Numbered from the stretch's first letter, positions 52,476 through 63,124 are shown. The stretch is 64,000 nucleotides of DNA from Nocardia jejuensis NBRC 103114 (GCF_001613145.1 NZ_BDBU01000003.1:1-64000), one strand, 5' to 3'. Program-made: numbers and translations. Notes: generated from the sequence alone by a model not told the origin.

Positions 52476-53372
52476 CGAAGATACGGTAGTCGCATCGGCC
52501 CCGGGGACGTCTGAGCCGAAGGCCGAGTCGCCGCGATCGGACACCCGATTCACTTCGGCGCCTTCGTGTTTCGGCTCGGCGGTCGTGTCGGCCTCGCTGG
52601 GAGGACCGGTCTCGGCGACATTCTCCGACTCGCCGGGCTTCCCGCGTTCGAGGAACTCGCCGGGAGCCGCGTATTCGACGGCGGTGCCGGAAGCGGCGAA
52701 GGAGTCGTCCGAGTCCCGCGGCTCGAGATCCGCATCGAGCGCTTCGGCCGAGGCGAGATCGTCCTCGTCCTCGTGATCCTCGTCATCCTCCTCGTCGGAA
52801 TCCGGTGCGCCGGATTCGGCGAGGGTATCGAGTTCGGCACGCAGAGAAGCGATTTCGGCGGCCAGCTCGTCTCGCGCGAGTTCACGCTCGGAGAGGCTGG
52901 CCCGCAGGCCCTCGATGGTGTCGTTCATGGCGGCCAGATCACCGTCGGCGCCTTGCAGCCGGTAGTTGATGACCGCGCGGCGATCCACGTGAGCGCTCGC
53001 GTTCTCGACCCAGCTCACCACGTATTCGAGCCAGTCGGGCTGCTTGGGCATCTTCTCCTTGTCCCAGCCGCGCCGGGCCGCCGCCTTGGTGGCCAGCACC
53101 CGCTCACCGCGCCGCCGCGAGCCGGGCACGTGCATCTGGACCAGGTTGAGCTTGCCCGCGCTCGTCACCAGCGCGGTGACGCGGTAGCGCCCGGCCAGAT
53201 GCATGCGCAGCTCGGCGGTGCCGTGCCCGTCCGCGTCCATCGCGCCCAGCCACGGACCGTGCGCGGCGTCGATGATCGACTCGAGTATGCCGAGCTGACC
53301 GACACCGCGGCCCAGCCGCGTCGCACGCTTGCGTAGGTCGTCAGGTGTCGCGGACATCTGATCCCAGTGCAT
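52146..53372 (-). CDS. Unknown protein with acidic tail, divergent from the AAA ATPase
   Basis: From ATG 53372 the frame encodes 408 residues. Residues 5-175 are a compact conserved-looking domain (LRKRATRLGRGVGQLGILESIIDAAHGPWLGAMDADGHGTAELRMHLAGRYRVTALVTSAGKLNLVQMHVPG, then DWLEYVVSWVENASAHVDRRAVINYRL). A coiled coil follows (DTIEGLRASLSERELARDELAAEIASLRAELDTLAES), then a very acidic tail. The last 110 codons run antisense to the PucR gene and look like its shadow (Gly/Val-rich). The real end may therefore be nearer 52480, with a frameshift or sequence error removing the stop. Confidence 0.6.
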   Translation of the reverse strand: MHWDQMSATPDDLRKRATRLGRGVGQLGILESIIDAAHGPWLGAMDADGHGTAELRMHLAGRYRVTALVTSAGKLNLVQMHVPGSRRRGERVLATKAAARRGWDKEKMPKQPDWLEYVVSWVENASAHVDRRAVINYRLQGADGDLAAMNDTIEGLRASLSERELARDELAAEIASLRAELDTLAESGAPDSDEEDDEDHEDEDDLASAEALDADLEPRDSDDSFAASGTAVEYAAPGEFLERGKPGESENVAETGPPSEADTTAEPKHEGAEVNRVSDRGDSAFGSDVPGADATTVSSSVEGPAVGVAAAVESELEFEQEAVGGIGQVDSGDVLGTADAVAQGVGVDAQGLGGGADVTVPAQVGLEAGAQGGGMVPVVGDQGVEPGIVQFGAIGEQVEDFTEQHGRA

Positions 53373-53463
53373 CGCACCCTGCTTCCTCGTTGATCGGCTC
53401 CCGGGCCCGGGAGTACCCGGAGAACATATATGCGGAATCGCACCGGCTGTGTATATCTGCACG

Positions 53464-53505
53464 TCGGCGCGGTTCGCCGAAACGCATCGGCGCGGTTCGC
53501 CGAAA
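53464..53505. promoter_or_regulatory. Tandem 19-bp operators in the divergent region before the AAA ATPase
   Basis: TCGGCGCGGTTCGCCGAAA occurs at 53464-53482 and 53487-53505, with a 23-bp period. Each copy contains the inverted repeat CGGCG-CGGTT-CGCCG. They lie between the divergent genes at 53372 and 53546, about two helical turns apart, so they probably bind a regulator twice. Confidence 0.7.
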
Positions 53506-53545
53506 AGAAGTGGACCCTCGACCGGTATGCCCGGATCATCGTCGG

Positions 53546-54703
53546 GTGACTTCGACTCCCCAGAAACGCCTCGAGCTGGTCGGCCGCGAGGAGCCTTCGG
53601 CCCCACCGGCGGCGCTCTCGTGGGTGATGAACCTCGACGACTCCGACTCGCCCCGCGACATCATCGACGCGCTCGCGCTCGCCCCCTACTTCAACGGGGA
53701 GCAGCCGCACGCGCTGGCATCGGAACTCGACCATGTGAAACCCGATGCGCCACTGAGCACTCCGGACGCCCGGGTAGTGCGCACCAGTGACGACAACGGC
53801 GTGCGCGCCATCCTTTCCGAGGGTGAGGGCTGGACCCTGCGCGTGGTGCGCCGCACCAACGGCACGGCCATGCTGAACGTCTCGGCGACCAGCGAGGAAC
53901 TGGCCCGCGAGGTCCTGGACGCGTGCACCGCCGACGCCACCGTGGAACCCGAAACCGACGAGAGCCAGGTGTCGATGGGCTTCTGGCACGCCGGTGCGCA
54001 GGGCCCGATCCGCAAGGAGCGCACCATCACCGCCGACACCTGGGCGCAGGTGCAGGGCAACTACGCCACCGACGTGGGTGATGCCATGCGCCGGCTGATG
54101 GCCGTGCGCGCCGAGGACGTCAGCGGTCGCCTGCTCCTGCTGCACGGCCCGCCCGGGACCGGCAAGACCTCCGCCCTGCGCGCCCTGGCCCGCGAGTGGG
54201 CGCACTGGTGTCAGGTCGATTGCGTACTGGACCCCGAGGTGCTGTTCTCCAACCCCGGCTACCTCATGGAGGTGGCGATCGGCGTGGACACCTACGACGA
54301 GTCCAAGCGCCGCTGGCGCCTGCTGGTGCTCGAGGACTGCGACGAGCTCATTCGCGGTTCCGCGAAAGAGTCCACCGGACAGGGCCTCTCACGCCTGCTC
54401 AACCTCACCGACGGCATGCTCGGCCAGGGCCGCGACGTTCTGGTCGCGATCACCACCAACGAGCATCTCTCGCGTCTGCATCCGGCCGTGGTCCGGCCGG
54501 GACGCTGCCTCGCGCAGTTGGAGGTGGGCCGCCTCTCGCCCGCGGAATCGGAGATCTGGCTGGATCGCGAACTCGGCGAACGCGCGAAGCCGTCCATCGG
54601 CCAGGACGGCATGACCCTCGCGGAACTCATCGAGGCCCGCGACGATCACGCGCGCATCCAGGCCGCTCCGGCGCCCTCCTTCGCCGACGCCGGTTACCTC
54701 TGA
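53546..54703 (+). CDS. DUF5925 / AAA-family ATPase
   Basis: The 385-residue protein starts at GTG 53546 with no clear ribosome site. The first 150 residues match the DUF5925-type region as I recall it (DSDSPRDIIDALALAPYFNGEQPHA, ILSEGEGWTLRVVRRTNGTAMLNVSATSEELARE). An AAA core follows, with Walker A GRLLLLHGPPGTGKTSALRALA, Walker B RLLVLEDCDELI, sensor 1 VLVAITTNEHLSRLHPAVVRPGR and the Arg finger in RPGRC. It resembles actinobacterial AAA proteins that remodel partners. Its likely partner is the divergent acidic-tailed protein. Function unknown. Confidence 0.85.
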   Translation: MTSTPQKRLELVGREEPSAPPAALSWVMNLDDSDSPRDIIDALALAPYFNGEQPHALASELDHVKPDAPLSTPDARVVRTSDDNGVRAILSEGEGWTLRVVRRTNGTAMLNVSATSEELAREVLDACTADATVEPETDESQVSMGFWHAGAQGPIRKERTITADTWAQVQGNYATDVGDAMRRLMAVRAEDVSGRLLLLHGPPGTGKTSALRALAREWAHWCQVDCVLDPEVLFSNPGYLMEVAIGVDTYDESKRRWRLLVLEDCDELIRGSAKESTGQGLSRLLNLTDGMLGQGRDVLVAITTNEHLSRLHPAVVRPGRCLAQLEVGRLSPAESEIWLDRELGERAKPSIGQDGMTLAELIEARDDHARIQAAPAPSFADAGYL

Positions 54704-54708
54704 GTCGC

Positions 54709-56469
<1,761 letters not shown>

Positions 56470-56522
56470 TCAACCCGTGCCGTGAGGCCCCGCCGCACGA
56501 CGCATCGTCCGGCGCCGCCGAA

Positions 56523-57572
56523 TTACGCGGGGTACGTGTGGATTTCGGTGGCCTTGACCGCGGCCCAGAGTTGAGCACCGGGCTGGATACGCAGGTCGGC
56601 GACCGCGGCGGTGGTGATATCGGCCGACACCGACGGCGCACCCTCGAGCCGGACGCGGGTGGTGTTGGCGTATTGCTCGAGTCCGGTCACGGTCACCGGC
56701 CACGCATTGCGGGCACTGCCGTCGGGGCGGTCGCGGTGCAGACCGACTGCGGTGGGCGGAAAGGCGGTGTAGACCTCGCCGGTCGCGGGTTCGGGCACCG
56801 TGAGCGTGCCTCCGTCCGCCAGCGTCACCCGAGTGCCCGAGGCGACGCCTCGATACAGGTTGAGGCCCACCAGGTGCGCGACGTAGTCCGAGCGCGGGCG
56901 GCGCGCGATCTCCGCGGGCGGACCCTCCTGGACGACGACGCCGTCCTCGAGAATGATCAACCGGTCGGCCAGCACCATCGCGTCGAGAGGATCGTGAGTG
57001 ACCAGGACGGTGTGCCCGGTGTAATCGCGCAGATGCCGGGCCAGGTCCGCGCGGACCTGCAACCGCGTGCCGGCATCCAGCGCGGCGAGTGGTTCGTCCA
57101 GCAACAGCAGCTGCGGATCGGTCGCGAGGGCGCGCGCGAGCGCCACCCGCTGCGCCTGGCCCCCGGACAACTGCCGTGGCCGCGCGTGCGCGTGATCGGA
57201 CAGTCCGACCCGCTCGAGCCAGGCCGCGGCACGGTCACGAGCCGGACCGCGACGCATTCCACGCGATCGAAGCCCGAAGGCGACATTGTCGAGCGCGGAC
57301 AGATGCGCGAAGAGCAGATACTCCTGGAACACCACTCCGGCGGAGCGATGTTCGGGTGGCACGAACACCGAAGGCGGTGCGTCCCACAGGCTCTCCCCCA
57401 CGCGCAGGACCCCGTCGGTGAGGGGAGTCAGACCCGCCAGCGCCCGCAGCGCGGTGGTCTTGCCCGCGCCGTTGGGTCCCAGCAGCGCGATCACCTCCCC
57501 CGGCGCGGCGGTGAAGTTCAGATCCAGCGCGAAACGCGCACGGGTGACCCGCAAGTGCGCGTGCAGCGTCAT
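56523..57572 (-). CDS. modC: Molybdate ABC transporter ATP-binding protein
   Basis: The 349-residue ATPase has Walker A LLGPNGAGKTTALRALAGLTPL, Q-loop VFQEYLLFAHLS, signature LSGGQAQRVALARALATDP, Walker B LLLLDEPLAALDAGTR and H-loop VLVTHDP. A C-terminal TOBE domain (YANTTRVRLEGAPSVSADITTAAVADLRIQPGAQLWAAVKATEIHTYPA) could bind molybdate and inhibit transport. It overlaps modB by 4 bases (ATGA) and completes the modABC uptake operon. Confidence 0.95.
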   Translation of the reverse strand: MTLHAHLRVTRARFALDLNFTAAPGEVIALLGPNGAGKTTALRALAGLTPLTDGVLRVGESLWDAPPSVFVPPEHRSAGVVFQEYLLFAHLSALDNVAFGLRSRGMRRGPARDRAAAWLERVGLSDHAHARPRQLSGGQAQRVALARALATDPQLLLLDEPLAALDAGTRLQVRADLARHLRDYTGHTVLVTHDPLDAMVLADRLIILEDGVVVQEGPPAEIARRPRSDYVAHLVGLNLYRGVASGTRVTLADGGTLTVPEPATGEVYTAFPPTAVGLHRDRPDGSARNAWPVTVTGLEQYANTTRVRLEGAPSVSADITTAAVADLRIQPGAQLWAAVKATEIHTYPA

Positions 57573-58594
57573 GCCACGCCTCGAATCCAGCGCTCCCGCA
57601 ACGCGACCAGCACCACCACCGACACCAGCAGCAGCACCAGGCTCAGCACTATCGCGGCATCGGGATCGGTTTCCAGCGCGAGATAGACCGCCAGCGGCAT
57701 GGTCGTCGTCTTACCCGGAAAATTGCCCGCGAAGGTGATCGTGGCGCCGAACTCCCCGAGCGCTCGCGCCCAGCACAGCACCGATCCGGCCACCACGCCC
57801 GGCAGCACCGAGGGCAGTGTGACCCGGCGGAAGGTGTACCAGCGCGAGGCACCCAGCGTCGCCGCCGCCTCCTCGAAGCGAGGATCCGCTGCCCGCAGTG
57901 CCCCCTCGACCGAGATCACCAGGAAAGGCATGGCCACGAACGCCTCCGCGACGACGACGCCCGCCGTGGTGAAAGGCAGTGATACCCCGAACCATTCGTA
58001 CAGATGCCGCCCGAGGAGTCCGCGCCGCCCGAGCACCAGCAGCAGCGCGACACCGCCCACCACGGGCGGCAGCACCAGCGGCACGGTCACCAGCGCGCGC
58101 ACCAGCCCGCGCCCCGGCACCTCGGCGCGCGCCAGCAGCCAGGCCAGCGGAATCCCCAGCACCAGGCAGATCACCGTGGCCGAAGTGGCACAGAGCAGCG
58201 AAAGCCGCAGTGCCTGACCGACTTCGGCGCTGAAGAGCCGGTCCGGCAGCGTCTCCCACGGTGCGCGGGTCAGCAGGCCGAGGAGCGGCCCGAGCAGGAA
58301 CAGCAGTCCGAGCACGGCCGGAATCATCAGAATCAGCGGCCGCCTGCCACGCACCGCTCGACGTCTGGCCGCGGTTCCACGCCCGGGTGACGAGCCGAAC
58401 CGCGGCCCGGACCGGCCCGATGCGTGCGAGAGCGTCCGCTCGCCGGCCACCCTCGGGTCGAGCCCGCCGTCCGAGGTTTCGATCGATGCGGAGACTCGAT
58501 CCGGAACCTCCGCACCGCGCGCGGAATCCCGCCCGTGCCCGGCCCCGTGAGGAACTCCGGACACGCCTGATTCCCCGCGCGGTTCGTCGGTCAC
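57569..58594 (-). CDS. modB: Molybdate ABC transporter permease
   Basis: The 341-residue protein starts at GTG 58594, overlapping the modA stop (GTGA). It has an unusually long, Gly/Arg/Ser-rich cytoplasmic N-terminus of about 75 residues before the first helix (PLILMIPAVLGLLFLLGPLLGLL). The ModB core then gives about six helices with the EAA loop RAADPRFEEAAATLGASRWYTFRRVTLPSVLPGVVAGSVLCWARALGEFGATITFAG. A later start is possible, but the overlap favours this one. Confidence 0.92.
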   Translation of the reverse strand: MTDEPRGESGVSGVPHGAGHGRDSARGAEVPDRVSASIETSDGGLDPRVAGERTLSHASGRSGPRFGSSPGRGTAARRRAVRGRRPLILMIPAVLGLLFLLGPLLGLLTRAPWETLPDRLFSAEVGQALRLSLLCATSATVICLVLGIPLAWLLARAEVPGRGLVRALVTVPLVLPPVVGGVALLLVLGRRGLLGRHLYEWFGVSLPFTTAGVVVAEAFVAMPFLVISVEGALRAADPRFEEAAATLGASRWYTFRRVTLPSVLPGVVAGSVLCWARALGEFGATITFAGNFPGKTTTMPLAVYLALETDPDAAIVLSLVLLLVSVVVLVALRERWIRGVA

Positions 58595-59382
58595 GCTTTG
58601 TCGAATCCCGCCTGTACGAGCACCTTCTGCGCCGGCTCGGACTTCACGAAGTCCACGAACGCGGTCGCGGCGGCGGCATTGGGAGCCTTGGCCAGCGGCG
58701 CGATCGGGTAGTCGTTGATCGCCTTGTCGGCCTCGGGGAATTCGATGCCCTGCACCTTGTCGCCCGCGGCGTTCACATCGGTCTTGTAGACCAGCGCGGC
58801 ATCGACCTCGCCGAGCGTCACCTTGGTCAGCACGGCCTTGACATCCTGCTCGCGAGTGTCGGGCTGCGGGTTGATCCCGGCGACCTCGAAGACCGTCTTG
58901 GCCGCCGCACCGCACGGGACCTGCTCGGCACACAGCGCGATCTTGGGCTCGGGCTTGCCGAAGTCCACCAGACCGGTGATGTGCCCCGGATTCCCTTTGG
59001 GCACCGCGATTTCGAGGCGGTTGTGCGCGAAAGTGGCCGGGCTGCCGGTCACCTCACCCGCGTCCACCACCTGCTGCATGTTCTTAGGGGCCGCGGAGGC
59101 GAACACGTCGGCGGGCGCGCCCTGCTTGATCTGTTCTGCCAGTGCCGAACTCGCGCCGAAGCTGTACACCACCTTCACCCCGGGATGCGCGGCCTCGAAC
59201 TGATGACCGAGCTCGGTGAACGTCTCGGTCAGCGAGGCGGCGGCGAACACCGTCACCGTGCCGGAAAGGCCGTCGCCCGCCGCGGGAGCGGACTTGTCGT
59301 CGGCGGAGCCACAGCCCGCGACGGACACTGCCACGAGCGCGGCCGCGGCCACACTCAGTGCGCGAATCATTCTCATCCTCAT
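58591..59382 (-). CDS. modA: Molybdate-binding lipoprotein
   Basis: The 263-residue precursor starts at ATG 59382, overlapping the regulator gene's stop (TGATG). A signal peptide ends in the lipobox VAGC, so it is membrane-anchored. Oxyanion-binding motifs include VTVFAAASLTETFTELGHQFEAAHPGVKVVYSFGASSALAEQIKQGAPADVFASA. VDAALVYKTDVNAAGDKVQGIEFPE is the late ligand-site strand. It delivers molybdate, and possibly tungstate, to ModBC. Confidence 0.95.
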   Translation of the reverse strand: MRMRMIRALSVAAAALVAVSVAGCGSADDKSAPAAGDGLSGTVTVFAAASLTETFTELGHQFEAAHPGVKVVYSFGASSALAEQIKQGAPADVFASAAPKNMQQVVDAGEVTGSPATFAHNRLEIAVPKGNPGHITGLVDFGKPEPKIALCAEQVPCGAAAKTVFEVAGINPQPDTREQDVKAVLTKVTLGEVDAALVYKTDVNAAGDKVQGIEFPEADKAINDYPIAPLAKAPNAAAATAFVDFVKSEPAQKVLVQAGFDKA

Positions 59383-59792
59383 CAACTTTCCGGTACCTCG
59401 ACCACCACATGCGTGGACTTGACGGACGCGACGGCGACACTGCCGACCTCGAGTCCGAGCTCGTCGACCGATTCCCGGCTCAGTAGCGACACCAGCCGGA
59501 ACGGTCCGGCCTGCATCTCCACCTGCGCCATCACGGTGTCCTTGACGATCCGCGTGACGATTCCGCGCATCCGATTGCGCGCCGAGGCGGCCACGATCAC
59601 ACCCGTCTCCGGCGCCTCGGCATTGGCGCGCAGGAATTCGGCCACCTCGCGACCGCTGACCCCCTTGCGACCGTTCTCGAGCTGGACCGCCGTGAGGCGT
59701 CCCTGATCGATCCACCGCCGCACGGTGTCGTCGCTGACTCCCATCAGCGCGGCCACTTCGCTGATCCGCAAATTCGTCACATCCAGGAGCAT
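59382..59792 (-). CDS. HTH–TOBE molybdate-responsive regulator of the mod operon
   Basis: The 136-residue protein starts at ATG 59792. The N-terminal MerR-like HTH (NLRISEVAALMGVSDDTVRRWIDQGRLTAVQLENGRKGVSGREVAEFLRA) is followed by a single mop/TOBE domain (SARNRMRGIVTRIVKDTVMAQVEMQAGPFRLVSLLSRESVDELGLEVGSVAVASVKSTHVVVEV), which binds molybdate or a pterin cofactor. It is the first gene of the mod operon and overlaps modA. It therefore likely works as a compact ModE substitute, repressing the operon when molybdate is plentiful. Confidence 0.85.
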   Translation of the reverse strand: MLLDVTNLRISEVAALMGVSDDTVRRWIDQGRLTAVQLENGRKGVSGREVAEFLRANAEAPETGVIVAASARNRMRGIVTRIVKDTVMAQVEMQAGPFRLVSLLSRESVDELGLEVGSVAVASVKSTHVVVEVPES

Positions 59793-59806
59793 ATTGCCCT
59801 GTATGC
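59789..59806. promoter_or_regulatory. Dyad over the start of the mod regulator gene
   Basis: GCATA-N8-TATGC is a perfect 5-bp dyad that overlaps the ATG at 59792. It could be an autoregulatory site. Confidence 0.4.
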
Positions 59807-59994
59807 GGTTCGCAAGCCACGAAGTCTCCGAAGACGCCGGATCGGAATCGTCGCCGATGTGGACGAACCTCCACCGCCTCCCGGATACAGCGCGGACCGG
59901 TGCCGCGACCGATCCCACACGACACCGCCTTCCGCTCGAAACCTCGATGACCGCCGCGTAGATCCTCACAGTCGGGTATGTCGTGGAATTTTCT

Positions 59995-60038
59995 CCGCAG
60001 TTGCGGGGATGTCATCGGATTCTCACCCGTAACTGCGG
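59995..60038. terminator. Long-loop hairpin between mod operon and beta-lactamase
   Basis: 13-bp arms (CCGCAGTTGCGGG / CCCGTAACTGCGG, one G-U) are separated by 18 bases. It may be a second terminator for the beta-lactamase transcript or a binding site. Confidence 0.4.
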
Positions 60039-60062
60039 CGAACTGTGCGTCGCCGGAGAGTC

Positions 60063-60096
60063 GCTGTGCGCTACCGAAGGCTGTGCGCTACCGAAG
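60063..60096. repeat. 17-bp tandem duplication
   Basis: GCTGTGCGCTACCGAAG is repeated directly twice between the two hairpins. Confidence 0.8.
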
Positions 60097-60105
60097 AGTG
60101 ATGAA

Positions 60106-60156
60106 CATCGGCTGAGGGGCGTCGGGAACCTGGTTCCCGACGCCCCTGAGCCGATG
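60106..60156. terminator. Strong terminator after beta-lactamase
   Basis: A 24-bp stem with one mismatch (inner arms GAGGGGCGTCGGGAAC / GTTCCCGACGCCCC) closes a 3-base loop, 7 bases after the stop codon. This is the most stable hairpin in the window. Confidence 0.85.
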
Positions 60157-60162
60157 TGCCTG

Positions 60163-61086
60163 TCAGTGAACCGCGTCGACCGCTACCTTGGCCGCTGCCG
60201 CGACCAACGGGTTGTCGGCTTGCGCGTCCTTGGTGGACTTGGTGCTCAACACCCCGATCACGACCGGCGCCGCACCGTCGGCGGGCCAGGTGATCGCGAT
60301 GTCGTTGGCGACTCCGTAGTCGCCGGTGCCGGTCTTGTCCGCGGTCTTCCAGTCCGCGGGCAGTCCGGCGCGAATGCGCGCTCCTCCGGTGGTATTGGCC
60401 AGCAGCCAGGACGTGATCTGCCCCTTTTCCGGGGCCGCGAGCAGATCGCCGACCACGAACGCGCGGTAGTCGGCGGCCAGGGCGGCCGCGGTGGTGGTGT
60501 CGCGCTCGTCCCCGGGAACGTTGGCGTTCAGGTCCGGTTCCCAGCGATCGAGCCTGCTCACCTGATCCCCGATCGAGCGGAAGAACGCCGTGAGCGCCTC
60601 CGGGCCACCGAGGAGCTTCAGCAACTGATTGCCCGCGGTGTTGTCGCTGACCGTGATCGCCGCATTGCAGAGTTCGAGCACGTTCATTCCGGCGTCGACC
60701 CGAGTTTCCGAGATCGGCGAATTCGCCACCAGATCGGCCTTGGTGAAATGGACGACCTGATCGAAATAGCCGGTGCTGAGCGGATGTTCGCGAAGCAGAG
60801 CCGCGCAGGCGACACCCTTGAAAGTCGAGCCGATGCCGACCCGTTCGTCGCCGCGATAGGCGAGCGTCTTGCCGGTGCCGGTATCGACCGCGAATACCCC
60901 GAGGCGAGCGTCGTGTTCCTGTTCGAGCTGCCGCAATCGCGCCTCGGCGGAGACGCTCTGTGTCGCGGAACCCGACGACGACGAAACACCGGGAGCGGCA
61001 TCGTCTTTCGATCCGGAATCGCACGCGCCGACCAGTGGCGCGACCATCAGCAGAGATACGAGGGCGCGGTATTTCAGGTACGACAA
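60163..61086 (-). CDS. Class A beta-lactamase, lipoprotein type
   Basis: The start is taken at TTG 61086, six bases after GAAGGG; no ATG or GTG fits the signal peptide better. The 307-residue precursor has a lipobox LVGAC (Cys22). Class A motifs are all present: GSTFK with the catalytic Ser at 87, SDN at 147-149, RWEPDLN with the general-base Glu at about 183, and KTGTGDYG at 251. It is similar in type to Nocardia enzymes such as FAR-1 and AST-1. It hydrolyses beta-lactams outside the membrane. It lies directly downstream of a penicillin-binding lipoprotein gene on the same strand. Confidence 0.95.
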   Translation of the reverse strand: MSYLKYRALVSLLMVAPLVGACDSGSKDDAAPGVSSSSGSATQSVSAEARLRQLEQEHDARLGVFAVDTGTGKTLAYRGDERVGIGSTFKGVACAALLREHPLSTGYFDQVVHFTKADLVANSPISETRVDAGMNVLELCNAAITVSDNTAGNQLLKLLGGPEALTAFFRSIGDQVSRLDRWEPDLNANVPGDERDTTTAAALAADYRAFVVGDLLAAPEKGQITSWLLANTTGGARIRAGLPADWKTADKTGTGDYGVANDIAITWPADGAAPVVIGVLSTKSTKDAQADNPLVAAAAKVAVDAVH

Positions 61087-61191
61087 AATAAACCCTTCGA
61101 TTGTGCGGTGAATACTCGGTGAAATGTGGTCTGTGCCCGGGTTGCTCGGCGCCGAGAATAATTCAGCGCCGAGCACGCAACCCAGGAGAAT

Positions 61192-62967
61192 TCAGCGCTG
61201 GGCGCGCAGCATACGGCCCGCGGCGTCCACCGCCGGACCGGAACTGCCCGCGTCGCTGACGAATACGGCGAACGCGAGATCGCCGTCGATGCCGACGAAC
61301 CAGCCGTGGGCGTGCTTGTCGTCGATGTATTCCGCGGTGCCGGTCTTACCGAGCATTCCCGGAATATCGTTCAGCGCGGTGGCGGTGCCGCCCGTGATCG
61401 TCTCGCGCATCATGGTTTTCACCTGCTCGTCGATGGCCGGCGGCAGCGCGGCGGGCTGCTTGTCGGGCTTGCCCGCCTGCCCCTGCACCAGCATCGGCGG
61501 CACGGGCGAGCCGTGCGCGAGGGCCGCGGCCACCAGCGCCATGCCGAACGGCGTCGCGGTCACGGTCCCCTGCCCGATACCCTCCTCGACGCGCAGCGCC
61601 GGAGTGTCGGCGGTGGGCACCTTGCCGGTCACGGTGGTCAAACCGGGTGTCACATAGTCGATTCCGAGCCCCAATTGTGCCGCCGCGTCGGTGAGTGCAT
61701 CCGGTGCGAGCTGGACCGCGAGCCGTCCCATGGTCGTATTGCAGGACTTGGCGAACGCGGTGTGCAACGGCACCTGGCCGAGATCGAACTTGTTCTCGTT
61801 GGGGATCTGCCGGCCTTCGATGTTCTCCTCACCCGGGCAGGGCAGCACCGTATCGGGCGTGACCGCACCCGACTGCAGCGCGGCGGACACGGTGACCGTC
61901 TTGAACGTCGATCCGGGCGGATACAGCCCGGTCAGACCGATCGGGCCCTGCGCGTCCCCCGCCGCGTTCTGCGCCATGGCCAGCACCTGCCCGGTCGAGG
62001 GCTGCAGCGCGATGATGGCCGCCGGGGTGCTGATCGGTGCGAGCGCCGCCTCCGCAGCCCGCTGCAGCGCGATATCGAGAGTGGTCTTGATGTCGGTGAC
62101 CGGCTGCGCGTCCGGCCCGGCGACCCGCTGGGTTCCGTCGCCGCCCTGCGCGCGCACGGCCCACCCGGCGGCCTTGTCGGCGCGCTGCTGCCACAGGTCG
62201 CCGAGCCCGGAGAAGGTCGGCGAGGCGAGATCCTTCTCGCTGGCCAGCAGACGGGTCTGCGGCGCGAGCGTGACGTTCTGCAGCGCGGCGAGGGCCGGCT
62301 GCACGGTGGCGAGATCCGCGGCGCGCAGGGTGACCGCGGTGACCGGCTTGCCCTGTGCCGCTGCCAGTTCCGCCTGCAGGGTCTCGGCGGTGACGTCCGC
62401 GGCCACCGGCCGCAGCGCCGCCGCCACGGCAGCGGGATCCGCGCCCGGCGCGACGTTCACCAGGGTCACCACCTGCTGGGCCAGCAACTCGCCCCCGGAA
62501 CGGTCGAGCACCCGGGCGGGATCGGGATAGACCGCGCTGTAGGACAGCGGCCCGATGTCCAGCCCCGGCGCGATCGACGCCGGATCCCAGGTCACCTTCC
62601 AGTCGTCGCCGCTGCTGTCGGCCTTGCCGGTGGTCGAGTACGTCCACTGGTTCTTGCCGTCCGCGCCGAGCTTCCACGTCGCGTTGAGGGTGAAAGTGCC
62701 GCCGTCGTCGGTCTTCTCGACCTTGCCGACCTCGAACTTCACGTCTTTGCCGAGTCCGTCGTAGAGCGTGCCCAGCACCGCACCCGCCTTGGCCGGATCG
62801 GAGGTCACGGCCGCGGCCGCGGCGACGTCGTCACGGTTCAGCGCATCGGCGAATTCGTTCACCGTCTTCGAGAGCCCGGATTCGTTCGCCCCCGAGCACG
62901 CGGTCGCAGTAATGAGCATCGCCGCCGCGCAGGCACCCGTGAGTGCCCTCCTACTGAACTCTGCCAT
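61192..62967 (-). CDS. Penicillin-binding lipoprotein (Rv2864c-like transpeptidase)
   Basis: The 591-residue protein has a lipoprotein-type signal ending TATAC (Cys24), an NTF2-like MecA-N domain (about 30-145), a PBP dimer-type linker and a transpeptidase domain. The active-site motifs are YPPGSTFKTVT (Ser-x-x-Lys), AKSCNTTMGRLA (Ser-x-Asn) and MLGKTGTAEY (Lys-Thr-Gly). It crosslinks peptidoglycan and is a beta-lactam target. Its layout matches the M. tuberculosis PBP lipoprotein Rv2864c. The next gene is a beta-lactamase 105 bases downstream, which may be co-transcribed. Confidence 0.95.
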   Translation of the reverse strand: MAEFSRRALTGACAAAMLITATACSGANESGLSKTVNEFADALNRDDVAAAAAVTSDPAKAGAVLGTLYDGLGKDVKFEVGKVEKTDDGGTFTLNATWKLGADGKNQWTYSTTGKADSSGDDWKVTWDPASIAPGLDIGPLSYSAVYPDPARVLDRSGGELLAQQVVTLVNVAPGADPAAVAAALRPVAADVTAETLQAELAAAQGKPVTAVTLRAADLATVQPALAALQNVTLAPQTRLLASEKDLASPTFSGLGDLWQQRADKAAGWAVRAQGGDGTQRVAGPDAQPVTDIKTTLDIALQRAAEAALAPISTPAAIIALQPSTGQVLAMAQNAAGDAQGPIGLTGLYPPGSTFKTVTVSAALQSGAVTPDTVLPCPGEENIEGRQIPNENKFDLGQVPLHTAFAKSCNTTMGRLAVQLAPDALTDAAAQLGLGIDYVTPGLTTVTGKVPTADTPALRVEEGIGQGTVTATPFGMALVAAALAHGSPVPPMLVQGQAGKPDKQPAALPPAIDEQVKTMMRETITGGTATALNDIPGMLGKTGTAEYIDDKHAHGWFVGIDGDLAFAVFVSDAGSSGPAVDAAGRMLRAQR

Positions 62968-63124
62968 GTACGCATGGCAACACGAACACGGTGTGACTGT
63001 CCAAGACCAACACGGGTCGGAACCGATAATCCGAACAATATCGTTGCAGCGTACGGTCCCCGAACGCGGCGCCGAGCGGGCGGTACACAGACTCGAAGCA
63101 GTCCGTCCACCGCCCGTCGATCCC

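Larger units (their letters stand above)
59793..60162. other. Intergenic region between the mod operon and beta-lactamase
   Basis: These 370 bases hold the mod operon promoter, a hairpin at 59995-60038, a tandem repeat at 60063-60096 and the beta-lactamase terminator at 60106-60156. No gene is seen. Confidence 0.6.
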
